Shown piece by piece: positions 1 through 6,081 of a stretch of DNA of 35,739 nt. The translations under genes and the position numbers were made by a program. Numbering within the stretch: the first letter of the stretch is position 1; each line of letters starts with the position of its first letter. The DNA is from a virus. The DNA lies in the IMG/VR virus record IMGVR_UViG_3300031857_000647, positions 1-35,739 of that record; one strand, 5' to 3'. The notes beneath the pieces were generated by a model that was given only the letters and a program-made list of their open reading frames with translations, was not told where the DNA came from and did no database searches.

Positions 1-1
1 C

Positions 2-496
2 GTCTCTAACACCTTCTACAATCTCAGCAATTGAATCTATTAACACACAATCCCAACCCATAGTCATTACTTGTTCAATAACATCTTTTGTATTATGTTC
101 TAAATAATCAGCCATGAACAATGTTTTTACATTTCTAAATTGTGGGAAACGTTGTGTGTACTTGAACATTTGTTTCTTACCCATTTCACCTGATATGAAT
201 AAACATTTATGACCTTTGTTATTCATAGAAGCTAATAAATCTAATAGTACAGTTGTTTTACCAACACCCGGATCTCCAATACACATTATATTTGTGGCAC
301 ATGGAACTCCTCCTTCATGCGAAATCAAATTATCAATCGGTAAACCACTTTCCATAGTATTCATCATTCTAGGATCGATATCCAAATTACTCAATTGTAC
401 AATATCTAATTTTAATTCAGTTGGAATAACTGTAAAGTTAGCTACTTGTTTTTTACTCGGTCTACCACGTTTTTTACCTGTGTTCATATTTTTCAT
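2..496 (-). CDS. RecA-fold (RadA/DnaB/KaiC-like) ATPase, C-terminus cut by window edge
   Basis: About 165 residues are visible and the gene runs off the left edge. The N-terminus is basic with an AT-hook-like KKRGRPSKK. A Walker A motif GDPGVGKTT follows near residue 77, then FISGEMGKKQ and a Walker B-like DCVLIDSIAE. This is the layout of RecA-superfamily ATPases of the RadA/Sms or DnaB type, so a recombination or replication ATPase is likely; which one cannot be decided without the C-terminus. The start is the ATG at 496; a second in-frame ATG lies at 487. A palindrome promoter sits 14 bases upstream. ATPase class is confident, exact role is not. Confidence 0.8.
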   Translation of the reverse strand, partial: MKNMNTGKKRGRPSKKQVANFTVIPTELKLDIVQLSNLDIDPRMMNTMESGLPIDNLISHEGGVPCATNIMCIGDPGVGKTTVLLDLLASMNNKGHKCLFISGEMGKKQMFKYTQRFPQFRNVKTLFMADYLEHNTKDVIEQVMTMGWDCVLIDSIAEIVEGVRD

Positions 497-498
497 TT

Positions 499-537
499 TT
501 TATTATATAATAAATTTACATAACTAATCGCGGTCAA
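499..537 (-). promoter_or_regulatory. TTG-N16-TAAATTTA promoter with palindrome at start point
   Basis: On the minus strand TTG (537-535) is followed after exactly 16 bases by TAAATTTA (518-511), matching the Bacteroidota -33/-7 form. A perfect 16-bp palindrome (499-514) covers the expected transcription start. It serves the RecA-fold ATPase gene. Confidence 0.7.
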
Positions 538-645
538 TTATCTCAAGATTCGATTAATAATTAAGCCAATGATATCGATTACATCTTTCACTACAGCCCA
601 TAAATTGACCGCAATTACCATTATTACCAATATCCAAATAATCAT
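538..645 (-). CDS. 35-residue membrane micro-protein
   Basis: A short frame from ATG at 645 to TAA at 538 encodes 35 residues with one hydrophobic helix (MIIWILVIMVIAV) followed by an amphipathic tail ending in NRILR. It lies exactly between two promoters: its stop abuts the TTG of the next promoter and its start is 15 bases below the promoter at 660-697. Family unknown. The placement and clean hydrophobic pattern support a real gene. Confidence 0.55.
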   Translation of the reverse strand: MIIWILVIMVIAVNLWAVVKDVIDIIGLIINRILR

Positions 646-659
646 GTTTCTTTATTTTC

Positions 660-697
660 TTATTATATAATAAAGATAGCAAGGGAGCCGCGGTCAA
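660..697 (-). promoter_or_regulatory. TTG-N16-TATCTTTA promoter with palindrome
   Basis: TTG at 697-695 and TATCTTTA at 678-671 on the minus strand are separated by 16 bases, and the 14-bp palindrome lies at 660-673. The spacer is unusually GC-rich because it forms one arm of the hairpin at 683-712. Confidence 0.7.
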
Positions 698-712
698 TCT
701 AACCGGGCTCCC
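683..712 (-). terminator. GGGAGCC hairpin overlapping promoter
   Basis: On the minus strand GGGAGCC (712-706) pairs perfectly with GGCTCCC (689-683) around a 16-base loop. It lies just after the stop of the gene at 731-928, where a terminator is expected. The following bases are only partly T-rich. The 3' arm is inside the spacer of the next promoter and the TTGACCGC is in the loop. Confidence 0.5.
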
Positions 713-730
713 TAACTAAAACGTTGTATA

Positions 731-928
731 TTACAGGTTTACTACATACTTATATTTACTCAAATCATACTGATCCATAAGCTCATTAGCTTTAATAATA
801 CCTGTCTTATCAGTATATAAACGAGACACGTTAAGTTTTTTCATCCACTGTTGGAATTGTTTATCCATCATGGTTTGTTCACGCTCTTGTTCAATTTGTT
901 CTAGACGTTCAATTGTTGTATTTATCAT
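731..928 (-). CDS. Hypothetical protein, 65 aa, N-terminal coiled coil
   Basis: Not recognised. The N-terminal half is a charged helix (TIERLEQIEQEREQ) likely to form a coiled coil; the C-terminal half contains YTDKTGIIKANELMDQYDLSKY. The start at 928 has the common leader TAAAAATAAGTTATG. It follows the gene at 938-1144 by nine bases and is the last gene before the hairpin at 683-712. Confidence 0.7.
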   Translation of the reverse strand: MINTTIERLEQIEQEREQTMMDKQFQQWMKKLNVSRLYTDKTGIIKANELMDQYDLSKYKYVVNL

Positions 929-937
929 AACTTATTT

Positions 938-1144
938 TTAAGACATTAATTTTTGTTCTGTACATAAATCAATCAATTCCTTTCCTAATTCACTATCAGT
1001 GGAAATAGTATCTCCATTTTTTACATCTAATATTTCCCAAGAATCAAAAATATCACTTTCAGTCATTCTAACTTCATATTCATTATCTCCATCTTCAACT
1101 ATGAAGACAAATGATTTATAAACGGTTGTATCTACTATAGTCAT
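938..1144 (-). CDS. Hypothetical protein, 68 aa
   Basis: Not recognised. It is a small acidic protein with alternating hydrophobic/polar stretches (FVFIVEDGDNEYEVRM) suggesting beta structure. It lies three bases below the gene at 1148-1411 and is probably co-transcribed with it. Confidence 0.65.
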   Translation of the reverse strand: MTIVDTTVYKSFVFIVEDGDNEYEVRMTESDIFDSWEILDVKNGDTISTDSELGKELIDLCTEQKLMS

Positions 1145-1147
1145 ATT

Positions 1148-1411
1148 TTAAAATTTATCAATGAAACAATTTGCATTACACATAGTCAACAAATAAATGT
1201 TGTTTCTACAATCCATATCTGCTCTACTCAAGGCGAGATATAAGTCATTAGCAACTACTGCTTGTACAAAGCCTCCTCCAGCGTGTGAGGATTTATCTCT
1301 AGTACACATAATCGAAACCATAACATCCATAATATGTTCACTTACATTTGTGAAACCATACTCAATTGCAAACTCAGTTGCTCGTTCATAACATTTTTCT
1401 CTAATATCCAT
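1148..1411 (-). CDS. Hypothetical protein, 87 aa, cysteine-containing
   Basis: Not recognised. The sequence is mostly helical, with a glycine turn SSHAGGGFVQAVVANDLY and five cysteines, two close together at the C-terminus (TMCNANCFID). The start at 1411 carries the leader AAAAAATAAAAGTTATG seen before many genes here. It is the first gene below the promoter at 1432-1458. Confidence 0.7.
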   Translation of the reverse strand: MDIREKCYERATEFAIEYGFTNVSEHIMDVMVSIMCTRDKSSHAGGGFVQAVVANDLYLALSRADMDCRNNIYLLTMCNANCFIDKF

Positions 1412-1431
1412 AACTTTTATTTTTTATAACT

Positions 1432-1458
1432 TTAATTTAATTCGCAGTTCAAGGTCAG
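1432..1458 (-). promoter_or_regulatory. CTG-N16-TAAATTAA promoter
   Basis: CTG (1458-1456) followed by ACC and, after 16 bases, TAAATTAA (1439-1432) on the minus strand. There is no start-point palindrome. An inverted repeat AAGG-CTGA-CCTT places the -33 element in its loop. Confidence 0.5.
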
Positions 1459-1505
1459 CCTTTCGAACTTTCAACCCAACCCCCTCATCAGTATATACTA
1501 ATATA

Positions 1506-1670
1506 CTATTTTAATATCATAGTGGCTATAAACATCCCTACACTAAATGATGCTAATGCCATTCCAATTGCGTATTTAAATTTATTATCTTTAAATTTTA
1601 TATAATGTATTCCCCAACTAGCAATTAGACTAGTCCATCCAAGTACATTACAAAATAAAACTCCACTCAT
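1506..1670 (-). CDS. Small membrane protein, 54 aa, two hydrophobic helices
   Basis: ATG at 1670 to TAG at 1506 gives 54 residues. Helix 1 is about residues 3-24 and helix 2 about 33-53, joined by a short lysine-rich loop (YIKFKDNKFKY), so a helical hairpin in the inner membrane is likely. It starts three bases after the stop of the 84-residue gene, typical of this operon. No family recognised. Confidence 0.6.
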   Translation of the reverse strand: MSGVLFCNVLGWTSLIASWGIHYIKFKDNKFKYAIGMALASFSVGMFIATMILK

Positions 1671-1673
1671 AAA

Positions 1674-1928
1674 TTAACTTTTTGGTTTATAATGACTAAT
1701 AAATGTTTCTTTCACTTTAGTTTCCTCAGCTACTTTAGCTGCTTCACGTTTAATACGTTCAGCCTCATTTTTTCTATCCCAATACTTGAATTGTTCAGCT
1801 AACGGTAAACTAGTAGGTTCAAAATCCGGATGGTTCTCATCAATCACATTTTTGTTACGTTTAGCTACTTTGTCGAACTTGTTCAACATTCTGTCTTGGT
1901 CGGAGTGTTTGTCGTAATAGAATCCCAT
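1674..1928 (-). CDS. Hypothetical protein, 84 aa, charged and helical
   Basis: Not recognised. It is highly charged, with a long helix KYWDRKNEAERIKREAAKVA in the second half; the N-terminus MGFYYDKHSDQDRMLNKF is polar. A promoter at 1952-1978 lies 23 bases upstream. It probably forms one unit with the 54-residue membrane protein that follows. Confidence 0.7.
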   Translation of the reverse strand: MGFYYDKHSDQDRMLNKFDKVAKRNKNVIDENHPDFEPTSLPLAEQFKYWDRKNEAERIKREAAKVAEETKVKETFISHYKPKS

Positions 1929-1951
1929 ATTTTTTACTTTTTATTTATAAT

Positions 1952-1978
1952 TAAAGATACTAAATTAATTAAGGTTAA
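1952..1978 (-). promoter_or_regulatory. TTA-N16-TATCTTTA promoter
   Basis: TTA (1978-1976) then ACC, and after 16 bases TATCTTTA (1959-1952) on the minus strand. The -33 element overlaps the stop codon of the upstream gene (1975-1977). The TTG is changed to TTA, so it may be weak. Confidence 0.45.
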
Positions 1979-2208
1979 TCAATTCCTAAACCCTCAAACT
2001 TAAACATTGCATTGGTCGCGTAGAATTGAACTTGTCTCAAAGTTGTTATTTTATCCAACTCAGTTAACATTTTTTCCTTATCGACGTCCTTGATATTTGA
2101 TTCGTTTAATAGGGTTTTAAATAGTTCTTTAGCGGTAGCTAAATCATTGGCTGAGTAAATCTCAGTTATGCGTTGTGTAATCACTGATTTAATTTTATGT
2201 CTGGACAT
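1975..2208 (-). CDS. Hypothetical protein, 77 aa, helical
   Basis: Not recognised. The ATG at 2208 (MSRHKIKSVITQR) is preferred over an upstream one at 2289 because it follows the previous stop by 13 AT-rich bases and avoids a 68-base overlap with the 2222-2449 gene. The protein is predicted to be three or four helices, with repeated LxxLL-like patterns (ELFKTLLNES, MLTELDKITTL). Confidence 0.65.
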   Translation of the reverse strand: MSRHKIKSVITQRITEIYSANDLATAKELFKTLLNESNIKDVDKEKMLTELDKITTLRQVQFYATNAMFKFEGLGID

Positions 2209-2221
2209 AAATATTTTTATT

Positions 2222-2449
2222 TTAGTAGTTACCAGATTGAATATACTTACGTTTGAATTCCATATTATGAACAAGTGCATCATGTTCAAGTACCTTATCT
2301 AGGCGTTCATTTTCTAGAGCTAAAGCTCTATACAATTTATCACTTACTTGTTGGGCGATATCTTTCTTTAACATCTTACCGTGCATTTGAGTTATACCCA
2401 AAGCATAAATTAATTCATTCATTTCCGATTGTGTAAAATCTATATTCAT
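2222..2449 (-). CDS. Hypothetical protein, 75 aa, helical
   Basis: Not recognised. The start is set at ATG 2449 because the TTGAAAGTTATG leader matches neighbouring genes; an in-frame alternative at 2458 adds MKV. The sequence is helical and charged (MLKKDIAQQVSDKLYRAL, LENERLDKVLEHDALV). Confidence 0.65.
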   Translation of the reverse strand: MNIDFTQSEMNELIYALGITQMHGKMLKKDIAQQVSDKLYRALALENERLDKVLEHDALVHNMEFKRKYIQSGNY

Positions 2450-2466
2450 AACTTTCAATTTTTATA

Positions 2467-2679
2467 TTAATAAAAAAAACTATTCCAAGCAATACTATTA
2501 GGTACTTTATATAAAACACCTATACTCTCTGGTTTTTGGTTTTTATCATATGGTGAAGGTACTGACTCAAATAAACTATATACTTTATTTACCTTCAATA
2601 ACTTTCCTCTACACGTCGGTGAAAAGTTTTGAGACGTTTCTTTACCAATAACTGCTTTTAATTCTTCTATTTTATTCAT
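2467..2679 (-). CDS. Hypothetical protein, 70 aa
   Basis: Not recognised. A short basic helix at the N-terminus is followed by a beta-rich segment (GKLLKVNKVYSLFESVPSPY) and an aromatic C-terminus NSIAWNSFFY. It sits between genes 14 and 17 bases away. Confidence 0.65.
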   Translation of the reverse strand: MNKIEELKAVIGKETSQNFSPTCRGKLLKVNKVYSLFESVPSPYDKNQKPESIGVLYKVPNSIAWNSFFY

Positions 2680-2693
2680 ATTATAATTTTTTA

Positions 2694-2909
2694 TTAATTA
2701 AAATCTGTGATTACGTTTTTAGGTTGTGCTGAATAAAAATCACTAATAAACCCTTTTAACACATTAAGTTTTTCTATCTCACCTTTTTCCAAATTACCAT
2801 TTTCTTGTATGCTTGATATATTACTTAAAAGCATCATCTTAAAATCGGTATTAGTACTAATCATAAACTCCGGTAAACCCCACTTTTCTAAAAATTCATT
2901 CTTTGTCAT
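2694..2909 (-). CDS. Hypothetical protein, 71 aa
   Basis: Not recognised. It begins MTKNEFLEKWGLPEFM and is otherwise helical and acidic. The leader is AAAGTTATG, and the palindrome promoter at 2925-2962 is directly upstream, making it the first gene of a short unit that continues down to position 1975. Confidence 0.65.
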   Translation of the reverse strand: MTKNEFLEKWGLPEFMISTNTDFKMMLLSNISSIQENGNLEKGEIEKLNVLKGFISDFYSAQPKNVITDFN

Positions 2910-2924
2910 AACTTTCTTATTTTC

Positions 2925-2962
2925 TTATTATATAATAAATTTAACGTCCTAGTCGCGGTCAA
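2925..2962 (-). promoter_or_regulatory. TTG-N16-TAAATTTA promoter with palindrome
   Basis: TTG at 2962-2960, TAAATTTA at 2943-2936, spacer 16, palindrome TTATTATATAATAA at 2925-2938. The -33 region TTGACCGCGACTAG is also the last codons and stop of the upstream 51-residue gene. Confidence 0.7.
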
Positions 2963-3104
2963 TTTTCCATTTCTTAGCGCCATCCTTAGATAGTTGTTTT
3001 TTCTTATCTACAACTACCTTAGATGTAAAACGTCCATCATACGCTCCTTGGCTGACCATGTCTCGGCGTTTCAAACACAACTCATATTTCTTGTTACTTT
3101 TCAT
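2949..3104 (-). CDS. Basic small protein, 51 aa
   Basis: ATG at 3104 to TAG at 2949 encodes a lysine/arginine-rich peptide (MKSNKKYELCLKRRDMVSQ, then a central SKVVVDKKKQ). No family recognised; the charge would suit nucleic-acid binding, which is inference. Its last codons double as the -33 element of the next promoter, and its own promoter (3110-3136) is five bases upstream. Confidence 0.55.
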   Translation of the reverse strand: MKSNKKYELCLKRRDMVSQGAYDGRFTSKVVVDKKKQLSKDGAKKWKIDRD

Positions 3105-3109
3105 ATAAT

Positions 3110-3136
3110 TAAATATACATAACTAGCCGCGGTCAA
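3110..3136 (-). promoter_or_regulatory. TTG-N16-TATATTTA promoter
   Basis: TTG (3136-3134), ACCGCGG, then TATATTTA (3117-3110) after 16 bases on the minus strand. The start-point palindrome is degenerate (AATTATATG). The start codon of the 51-residue gene is five bases below the -7 box, so the leader is almost absent. Confidence 0.65.
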
Positions 3137-3140
3137 CCAA

Positions 3141-3374
3141 TTAACGGTAATGGATTGTAATTGAATTAAAATTATGTAAGAATACAGTTTCTTCATATAT
3201 GTTAACATTTAACTCTGGAGATATATTTTTAATATAGTTGAATATTTTATCTACTTCTTTTATATCGGTTCTTATTTTAATACGGCGAGTATCGGATTTA
3301 TAGAGGTCATTGTAAAAACCAAAGTTTTGACCAAATTCTTGACGTAGTAAAGGGCGTAATGTTTTCCAATTCAT
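3141..3374 (-). CDS. Hypothetical protein, 77 aa, mixed alpha/beta
   Basis: Not recognised. The order of secondary structure looks like helix (WKTLRPLLRQEFG), strand (RRIKIRTDI), helix (EVDKIFNYIKNI), strands (NVNIYEETVFLHNF, SITIHYR). It lies below the promoter at 3387-3424. Confidence 0.7.
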   Translation of the reverse strand: MNWKTLRPLLRQEFGQNFGFYNDLYKSDTRRIKIRTDIKEVDKIFNYIKNISPELNVNIYEETVFLHNFNSITIHYR

Positions 3375-3386
3375 ATTTTTTTATTT

Positions 3387-3424
3387 TTATTATATAATAA
3401 ATTTACATGAATAGTTGCGGTCAC
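3387..3424 (-). promoter_or_regulatory. GTG-N16-TAAATTTA promoter with palindrome
   Basis: GTG (3424-3422) followed by ACCGC, then TAAATTTA (3405-3398) after 16 bases; palindrome at 3387-3400. Directly upstream is a conserved element with CATCGACG and paired TATATA blocks, shared with the promoter at 4748-4785. Confidence 0.65.
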
Positions 3425-3687
3425 CCAATTGATATATCTGTATATATGTGCCGTCGATGAAAAGATCCTAAAAAAAGAGGATTCACCCACAATGCATTTA
3501 ATTGCAAAGGGGGTAAATCCAAGTCTGGGGGCGTGTTTGTTTGTATATAGGTATATATGCGTCGATGTGGAAAGGTGTATACGATCTAAAAATACATGTC
3601 CCCTTTTCACGGGTCAACCTCTCTCGTCGATGGACCTCAATTACCGGGGATCCTTTAAAAACAAAGATCCTCTAACACCCGCATAAG
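3425..3687. other. Gene-free island with repeated CATCGACG elements
   Basis: About 260 bases without a convincing gene and visibly richer in G and C than its flanks. On the minus strand CATCGACG occurs three times (3459-3452, 3567-3560, 3632-3625); the first two are followed by two TATATA-type blocks. Two near-copies of AAAGATCCT (around 3468 and 3657) form small inverted repeats with nearby AGGAT. Open frames on both strands are not supported. It may hold regulatory sites or a small RNA. Confidence 0.5.
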
Positions 3688-3933
3688 CTAATTTTCGTCC
3701 TCTGACATCCCGTCATCCTCATACGCGTTAAATGTTTTATTATATATACCGTTATCGATATCACCAATTAATGATTCGAGTTCATTTAGTGCTGACGATA
3801 GTGTTTCCACTACAGTAATACCATTGTCTATTAGCTCCTGGTTATCGGTTGAACGTATCTCGTATTCCAGATCATCATATATGGTCTGTAGTTCAGCCTT
3901 CATTGTATTCAGGTGTTGAATAATTTCACTCAT
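3688..3933 (-). CDS. Acidic hypothetical protein, 81 aa, coiled coil
   Basis: Not recognised. A strongly acidic protein with a heptad-like helix (IIQHLNTMKAELQTIYDDLE) and an acidic tail (YEDDGMSEDEN). Acidity and size resemble DNA-mimic or inhibitor proteins of phages, but no specific match is claimed. No clear promoter is seen in the 94 bases upstream, which contain a hairpin instead. Confidence 0.7.
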   Translation of the reverse strand: MSEIIQHLNTMKAELQTIYDDLEYEIRSTDNQELIDNGITVVETLSSALNELESLIGDIDNGIYNKTFNAYEDDGMSEDEN

Positions 3934-3970
3934 CGTTATTATATTTTTTACTATACGTATTTGTTATTTA

Positions 3971-4006
3971 GGGTAGGCGCTCCGCCCTGTGCGGAGTCAC
4001 CTAACC
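3971..4006 (-). other. GC-rich hairpin between genes
   Basis: CTCCGC and GCGGAG pair around a five-base loop, extended by GGTTAGG/CCTACC with a small internal mismatch. It follows the stop of the AT-hook gene. No T-run follows on the minus strand, so it is either a poor terminator or an RNA-stability or processing structure at the 5' end of the next message. Confidence 0.45.
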
Positions 4007-4027
4007 TCATTTACTAACCGTTGCTAA

Positions 4028-4276
4028 TTAAGCCTCGTTAACGATACTATCTACTAACGACTCAATCGATTTAACGGCCTTAGCCTTTTTAGCAACTGCC
4101 TTCACCTCGATAGTAACCTCAGCTACCTTCTTAGTACCGGCTGGACGGCCACGTTTAATTTCACCACCCGCAGCTACTTTAGCTGCGCGCATTGCAAGTA
4201 CTGCTTGACGTTTAGAACCTTCAACTGTTGGACGGCCACGTTTAGCTGTTGTTGTTGTTGTTTTACTTTTTGACAT
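4028..4276 (-). CDS. AT-hook, histone-like DNA-binding protein
   Basis: 82 residues, rich in Lys, Ala and Thr. Two AT-hook cores are visible, AKRGRPTVEG (about residue 13) and KRGRPAGTKK (about 42), followed by an Ala/Lys-rich tail (KAVAKKAKAVKSIESLV) like bacterial histone-H1-type proteins. AT-hooks bind the minor groove of AT-rich DNA, so a nucleoid-like or transcriptional role on this AT-rich genome is reasonable. The leader AAATAAAGGTTATG and the promoter at 4301-4336 fix the start. Confidence 0.8.
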   Translation of the reverse strand: MSKSKTTTTTAKRGRPTVEGSKRQAVLAMRAAKVAAGGEIKRGRPAGTKKVAEVTIEVKAVAKKAKAVKSIESLVDSIVNEA

Positions 4277-4300
4277 AACCTTTATTTTATTTGTTTTTTA

Positions 4301-4336
4301 TTTATATATTAAATATACTGAGTTCAGTTCGGTCAG
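4301..4336 (-). promoter_or_regulatory. CTG-N16-TATATTTA promoter
   Basis: CTG (4336-4334), ACCG, then TATATTTA (4317-4310) after 16 bases on the minus strand, followed by AATATATAAATAA instead of the perfect palindrome. It serves the AT-hook gene. Confidence 0.65.
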
Positions 4337-4340
4337 GCAA

Positions 4341-4589
4341 TTATCTGTGGTATGTACTTACCTCAGTGATCGCCTTAATAGCCTTAATTTCCTTAAGGTT
4401 AGCCTTATACTGGTCGGCTATATCTTTTAGCTGGCTAATAAGGTATTTCTTAGCGGCTGATAGTGATTTGAAGTGCGTGTGTTCATTGTCTAGGTAATCC
4501 TTACCTATCTCTCTCAACTCAATGTTGCTGTAGAACCCATCCATTACTACAGTATATGCTTTAACCATTTTCATTCGTTTCTCTTTCAT
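4341..4589 (-). CDS. Hypothetical protein, 82 aa
   Basis: Not recognised. A beta segment (VKAYTVVMDGFYSNIEL) precedes a long helix (SLSAAKKYLISQLKDIADQY). The ATG at 4589 is used; ATGs at 4574 and 4568 (MKMVKAYTV, MVKAYTV) are alternatives. The promoter at 4601-4635 is upstream. Confidence 0.65.
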   Translation of the reverse strand: MKEKRMKMVKAYTVVMDGFYSNIELREIGKDYLDNEHTHFKSLSAAKKYLISQLKDIADQYKANLKEIKAIKAITEVSTYHR

Positions 4590-4600
4590 GTGTTAATTAT

Positions 4601-4635
4601 TTATATATTAAATATAGTATCTCAGTTCCGGTCAG
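4601..4635 (-). promoter_or_regulatory. CTG-N16-TATATTTA promoter
   Basis: CTG (4635-4633), ACCGG, then TATATTTA (4616-4609) after 16 bases, followed by AATATATAAATAA. This is nearly the same -7/start region as the promoter at 4301-4336. Confidence 0.65.
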
Positions 4636-4639
4636 CCGC

Positions 4640-4741
4640 TTATTTAAACCACGTCTCATACGCCGCCTTAACAGCCGCATATACAATTAAACTTACTGCA
4701 CTAACTAAAACAAACTCTAAAATTGTGATGTGTGTGTTCAT
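4640..4741 (-). CDS. 33-residue membrane micro-protein
   Basis: ATG at 4741 to TAA at 4640 encodes one hydrophobic helix (ILEFVLVSAVSLIVYAAV) with a short amphipathic tail ending ETWFK. It fills the space between two promoters exactly, like the micro-protein at 538-645. No family recognised. Confidence 0.55.
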   Translation of the reverse strand: MNTHITILEFVLVSAVSLIVYAAVKAAYETWFK

Positions 4742-4747
4742 ATTTTA

Positions 4748-4785
4748 TTATTATATAATAAAGATAACGAACACGTCCCGGTCAA
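4748..4785 (-). promoter_or_regulatory. TTG-N16-TATCTTTA promoter with palindrome
   Basis: TTG (4785-4783), ACCGGG, TATCTTTA (4766-4759) after 16 bases; palindrome at 4748-4761. The upstream element CGTCGACG (4819-4812) lies 26 bases above the TTG, as in the promoter at 3387-3424 (27 bases). Confidence 0.7.
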
Positions 4786-5016
4786 CCGCTCGTATATACT
4801 TATATAGGGTCCGTCGACGGGAGGGCTTGGATGACCGCGCAAAAGGGGGGTACATGTGACACGTGCCACGACACATACATTATATGGCGGGTCACCTACT
4901 ATCATATGACCAATACCATTCTAACATGTCATATATGCGCTTTACCCAACGTTAGTTCACCTACTATATCTACTTGTCACCCGCTCAAACATTCATTAAA
5001 ACGCTTAACTATGCGC
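4786..5016. other. Gene-free island with CGTCGACG element
   Basis: About 230 bases with no convincing gene, relatively GC-rich. Next to the promoter are two TATATA-type blocks and CGTCGACG (4812-4819). Further right it holds GGGGGGTACATGTGACACG and two copies of TCACCTACTAT (about 4890 and 4958). A 66-residue plus-strand frame (4831-5031) overlaps the next gene and is not believed. Confidence 0.45.
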
Positions 5017-5349
5017 TTATTTGCGCACTAAATTGCGTTTATCAAACAACTTACCTAACTTAAACCACCATGTTTTCTCCATCCAATATATTTTATCCGC
5101 CAAGTATTCATTGTTCTTTTGTAACGACTTATATCTATCCTCCATCTCATAGTAACGTCCCGCTATCTTATTCAATGCAGCGTCACGTGTGAACGTGTGA
5201 TATGCCATATACGCTCCCCTACTATACGGGTCACGTATTATTACTTTATTATCCTCCAATGCATTATGTAGTGTATCGAGTGATTGTTTCATCTCGTTAT
5301 ATTCACTTAGTGGTATTTTTACCGTGTTCGTATATTGTTGTTCTGGCAT
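5017..5349 (-). CDS. Coiled-coil hypothetical protein, 110 aa
   Basis: Not recognised. A helix MKQSLDTLHNALEDNK is followed by YSRGAYMAYHTFTRDAALNK and a longer coiled coil (YYEMEDRYKSLQKNNEYL). The end is aromatic and basic (WWFKLGKLFDKRNLVRK), suggesting a membrane-surface contact. It follows the 5354-5554 gene by four bases. Confidence 0.7.
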   Translation of the reverse strand: MPEQQYTNTVKIPLSEYNEMKQSLDTLHNALEDNKVIIRDPYSRGAYMAYHTFTRDAALNKIAGRYYEMEDRYKSLQKNNEYLADKIYWMEKTWWFKLGKLFDKRNLVRK

Positions 5350-5353
5350 ATTA

Positions 5354-5554
5354 TTATTTATTTTTATATTTACTTAATGTTTCTTCTAACGTAGCGTTAA
5401 CATGTTTATCTAATGCTTCAATTAGTATTTCAATATTAAATTCAATTGGGCCATACTCATCCATTGAGTCATCGTATATGACCTTGTCACCTACTAGTTT
5501 AATATATGCTTTTCTACCATAATTAGCTTCACATTCATGTATAATTGTTTCCAT
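5354..5554 (-). CDS. Hypothetical protein, 66 aa
   Basis: Not recognised. A small acidic protein with strand-like N-terminus (YIKLVGDKVIYDDSM) and helical C-terminus (LIEALDKHVNATLEETLSKY). Its ATG overlaps the upstream stop by one base (TAATG), indicating translational coupling. Confidence 0.65.
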   Translation of the reverse strand: METIIHECEANYGRKAYIKLVGDKVIYDDSMDEYGPIEFNIEILIEALDKHVNATLEETLSKYKNK

Positions 5555-6045
5555 TATTTATATTCGGTTGGTTTTCTTTGATATTTTGGTTTGAGTATTA
5601 AATCCCAATAGTCGGTTACTATTTTATTTTCACCATGTCCTGTACTCCATTTTTGAGGGCTTTTACGTCTACAAAAATTAACACGTTTACGTTTTGATTT
5701 ATTTTTATCGCTCCTATATTCATAACATAACCATGACTCCCAATAATGGCTATGGTGTGGGTGGTACACAGTCATTGCTATTTGATAGCCAAAGAACACA
5801 AATGATATTATTGGGTTCCATTCATGTCTGAAATCATATCGATCCCATTTTGTTTTCCATCCCAATCCGCAACTGCTAAATCCAACTTTAAGTGGTACTG
5901 CTTTACCATTAACAAATTTTCTAGGTAGAAAAAACGGTACACCCACTTGTGTCTTACCTACATACCATTTAATTTTAAATGGAGTGAATGGACTAAATAA
6001 TGCTTTAATCCATCTAAATTGTTCTAATTTATATTTCAATTTCAT
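5554..6045 (-). CDS. Conserved-looking phage hypothetical protein, 163 aa, aromatic-rich
   Basis: No function assigned. It is rich in Trp, Tyr and Phe and in basic residues, with an internal hydrophobic segment (PIISFVFFGYQIAMTVYHP, about residues 78-96) and a C-terminal tail with KIVTDYWDLILKPKYQRK. The hydrophobic segment may be buried or membrane-associated. It is the first gene below the promoter at 6055-6081, with two small genes after it. Confidence 0.7.
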   Translation of the reverse strand: MKLKYKLEQFRWIKALFSPFTPFKIKWYVGKTQVGVPFFLPRKFVNGKAVPLKVGFSSCGLGWKTKWDRYDFRHEWNPIISFVFFGYQIAMTVYHPHHSHYWESWLCYEYRSDKNKSKRKRVNFCRRKSPQKWSTGHGENKIVTDYWDLILKPKYQRKPTEYK

Positions 6046-6054
6046 ATTATTATT

Positions 6055-6081
6055 TTAATATAGATGAGAGAAAGCGGTCAG
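6055..6081 (-). promoter_or_regulatory. CTG-N16-TATATTAA promoter in terminator arm
   Basis: CTG (6081-6079), ACCGC, TATATTAA (6062-6055) after 16 bases on the minus strand. The CTGACCGC is the 3' arm of the hairpin at 6074-6098. Confidence 0.55.

Noticed and set aside
216-527. 103-aa plus-strand frame at the left edge
   Set aside because: It is antisense to the RecA-fold ATPase whose Walker motifs are clear on the minus strand.
3600-3622. TTGACC...TATTTTTA promoter-like pair on the minus strand
   Set aside because: The spacer is about 20 bases rather than 15-17, and no gene follows closely, so it is not counted as a promoter.
3371-3686. Overlapping frames of 79 aa (minus) and 85 aa (plus) in the gene-free island
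   Set aside because: The minus frame runs through the promoter and its palindrome; the plus frame would be the only plus-strand gene. Neither has a typical leader.
4590-5031. Plus-strand frames of 89 and 66 aa, the second with several cysteines
   Set aside because: They overlap minus-strand genes and promoters, have no leader, and the CxxC spacing is not organised as a zinc finger.
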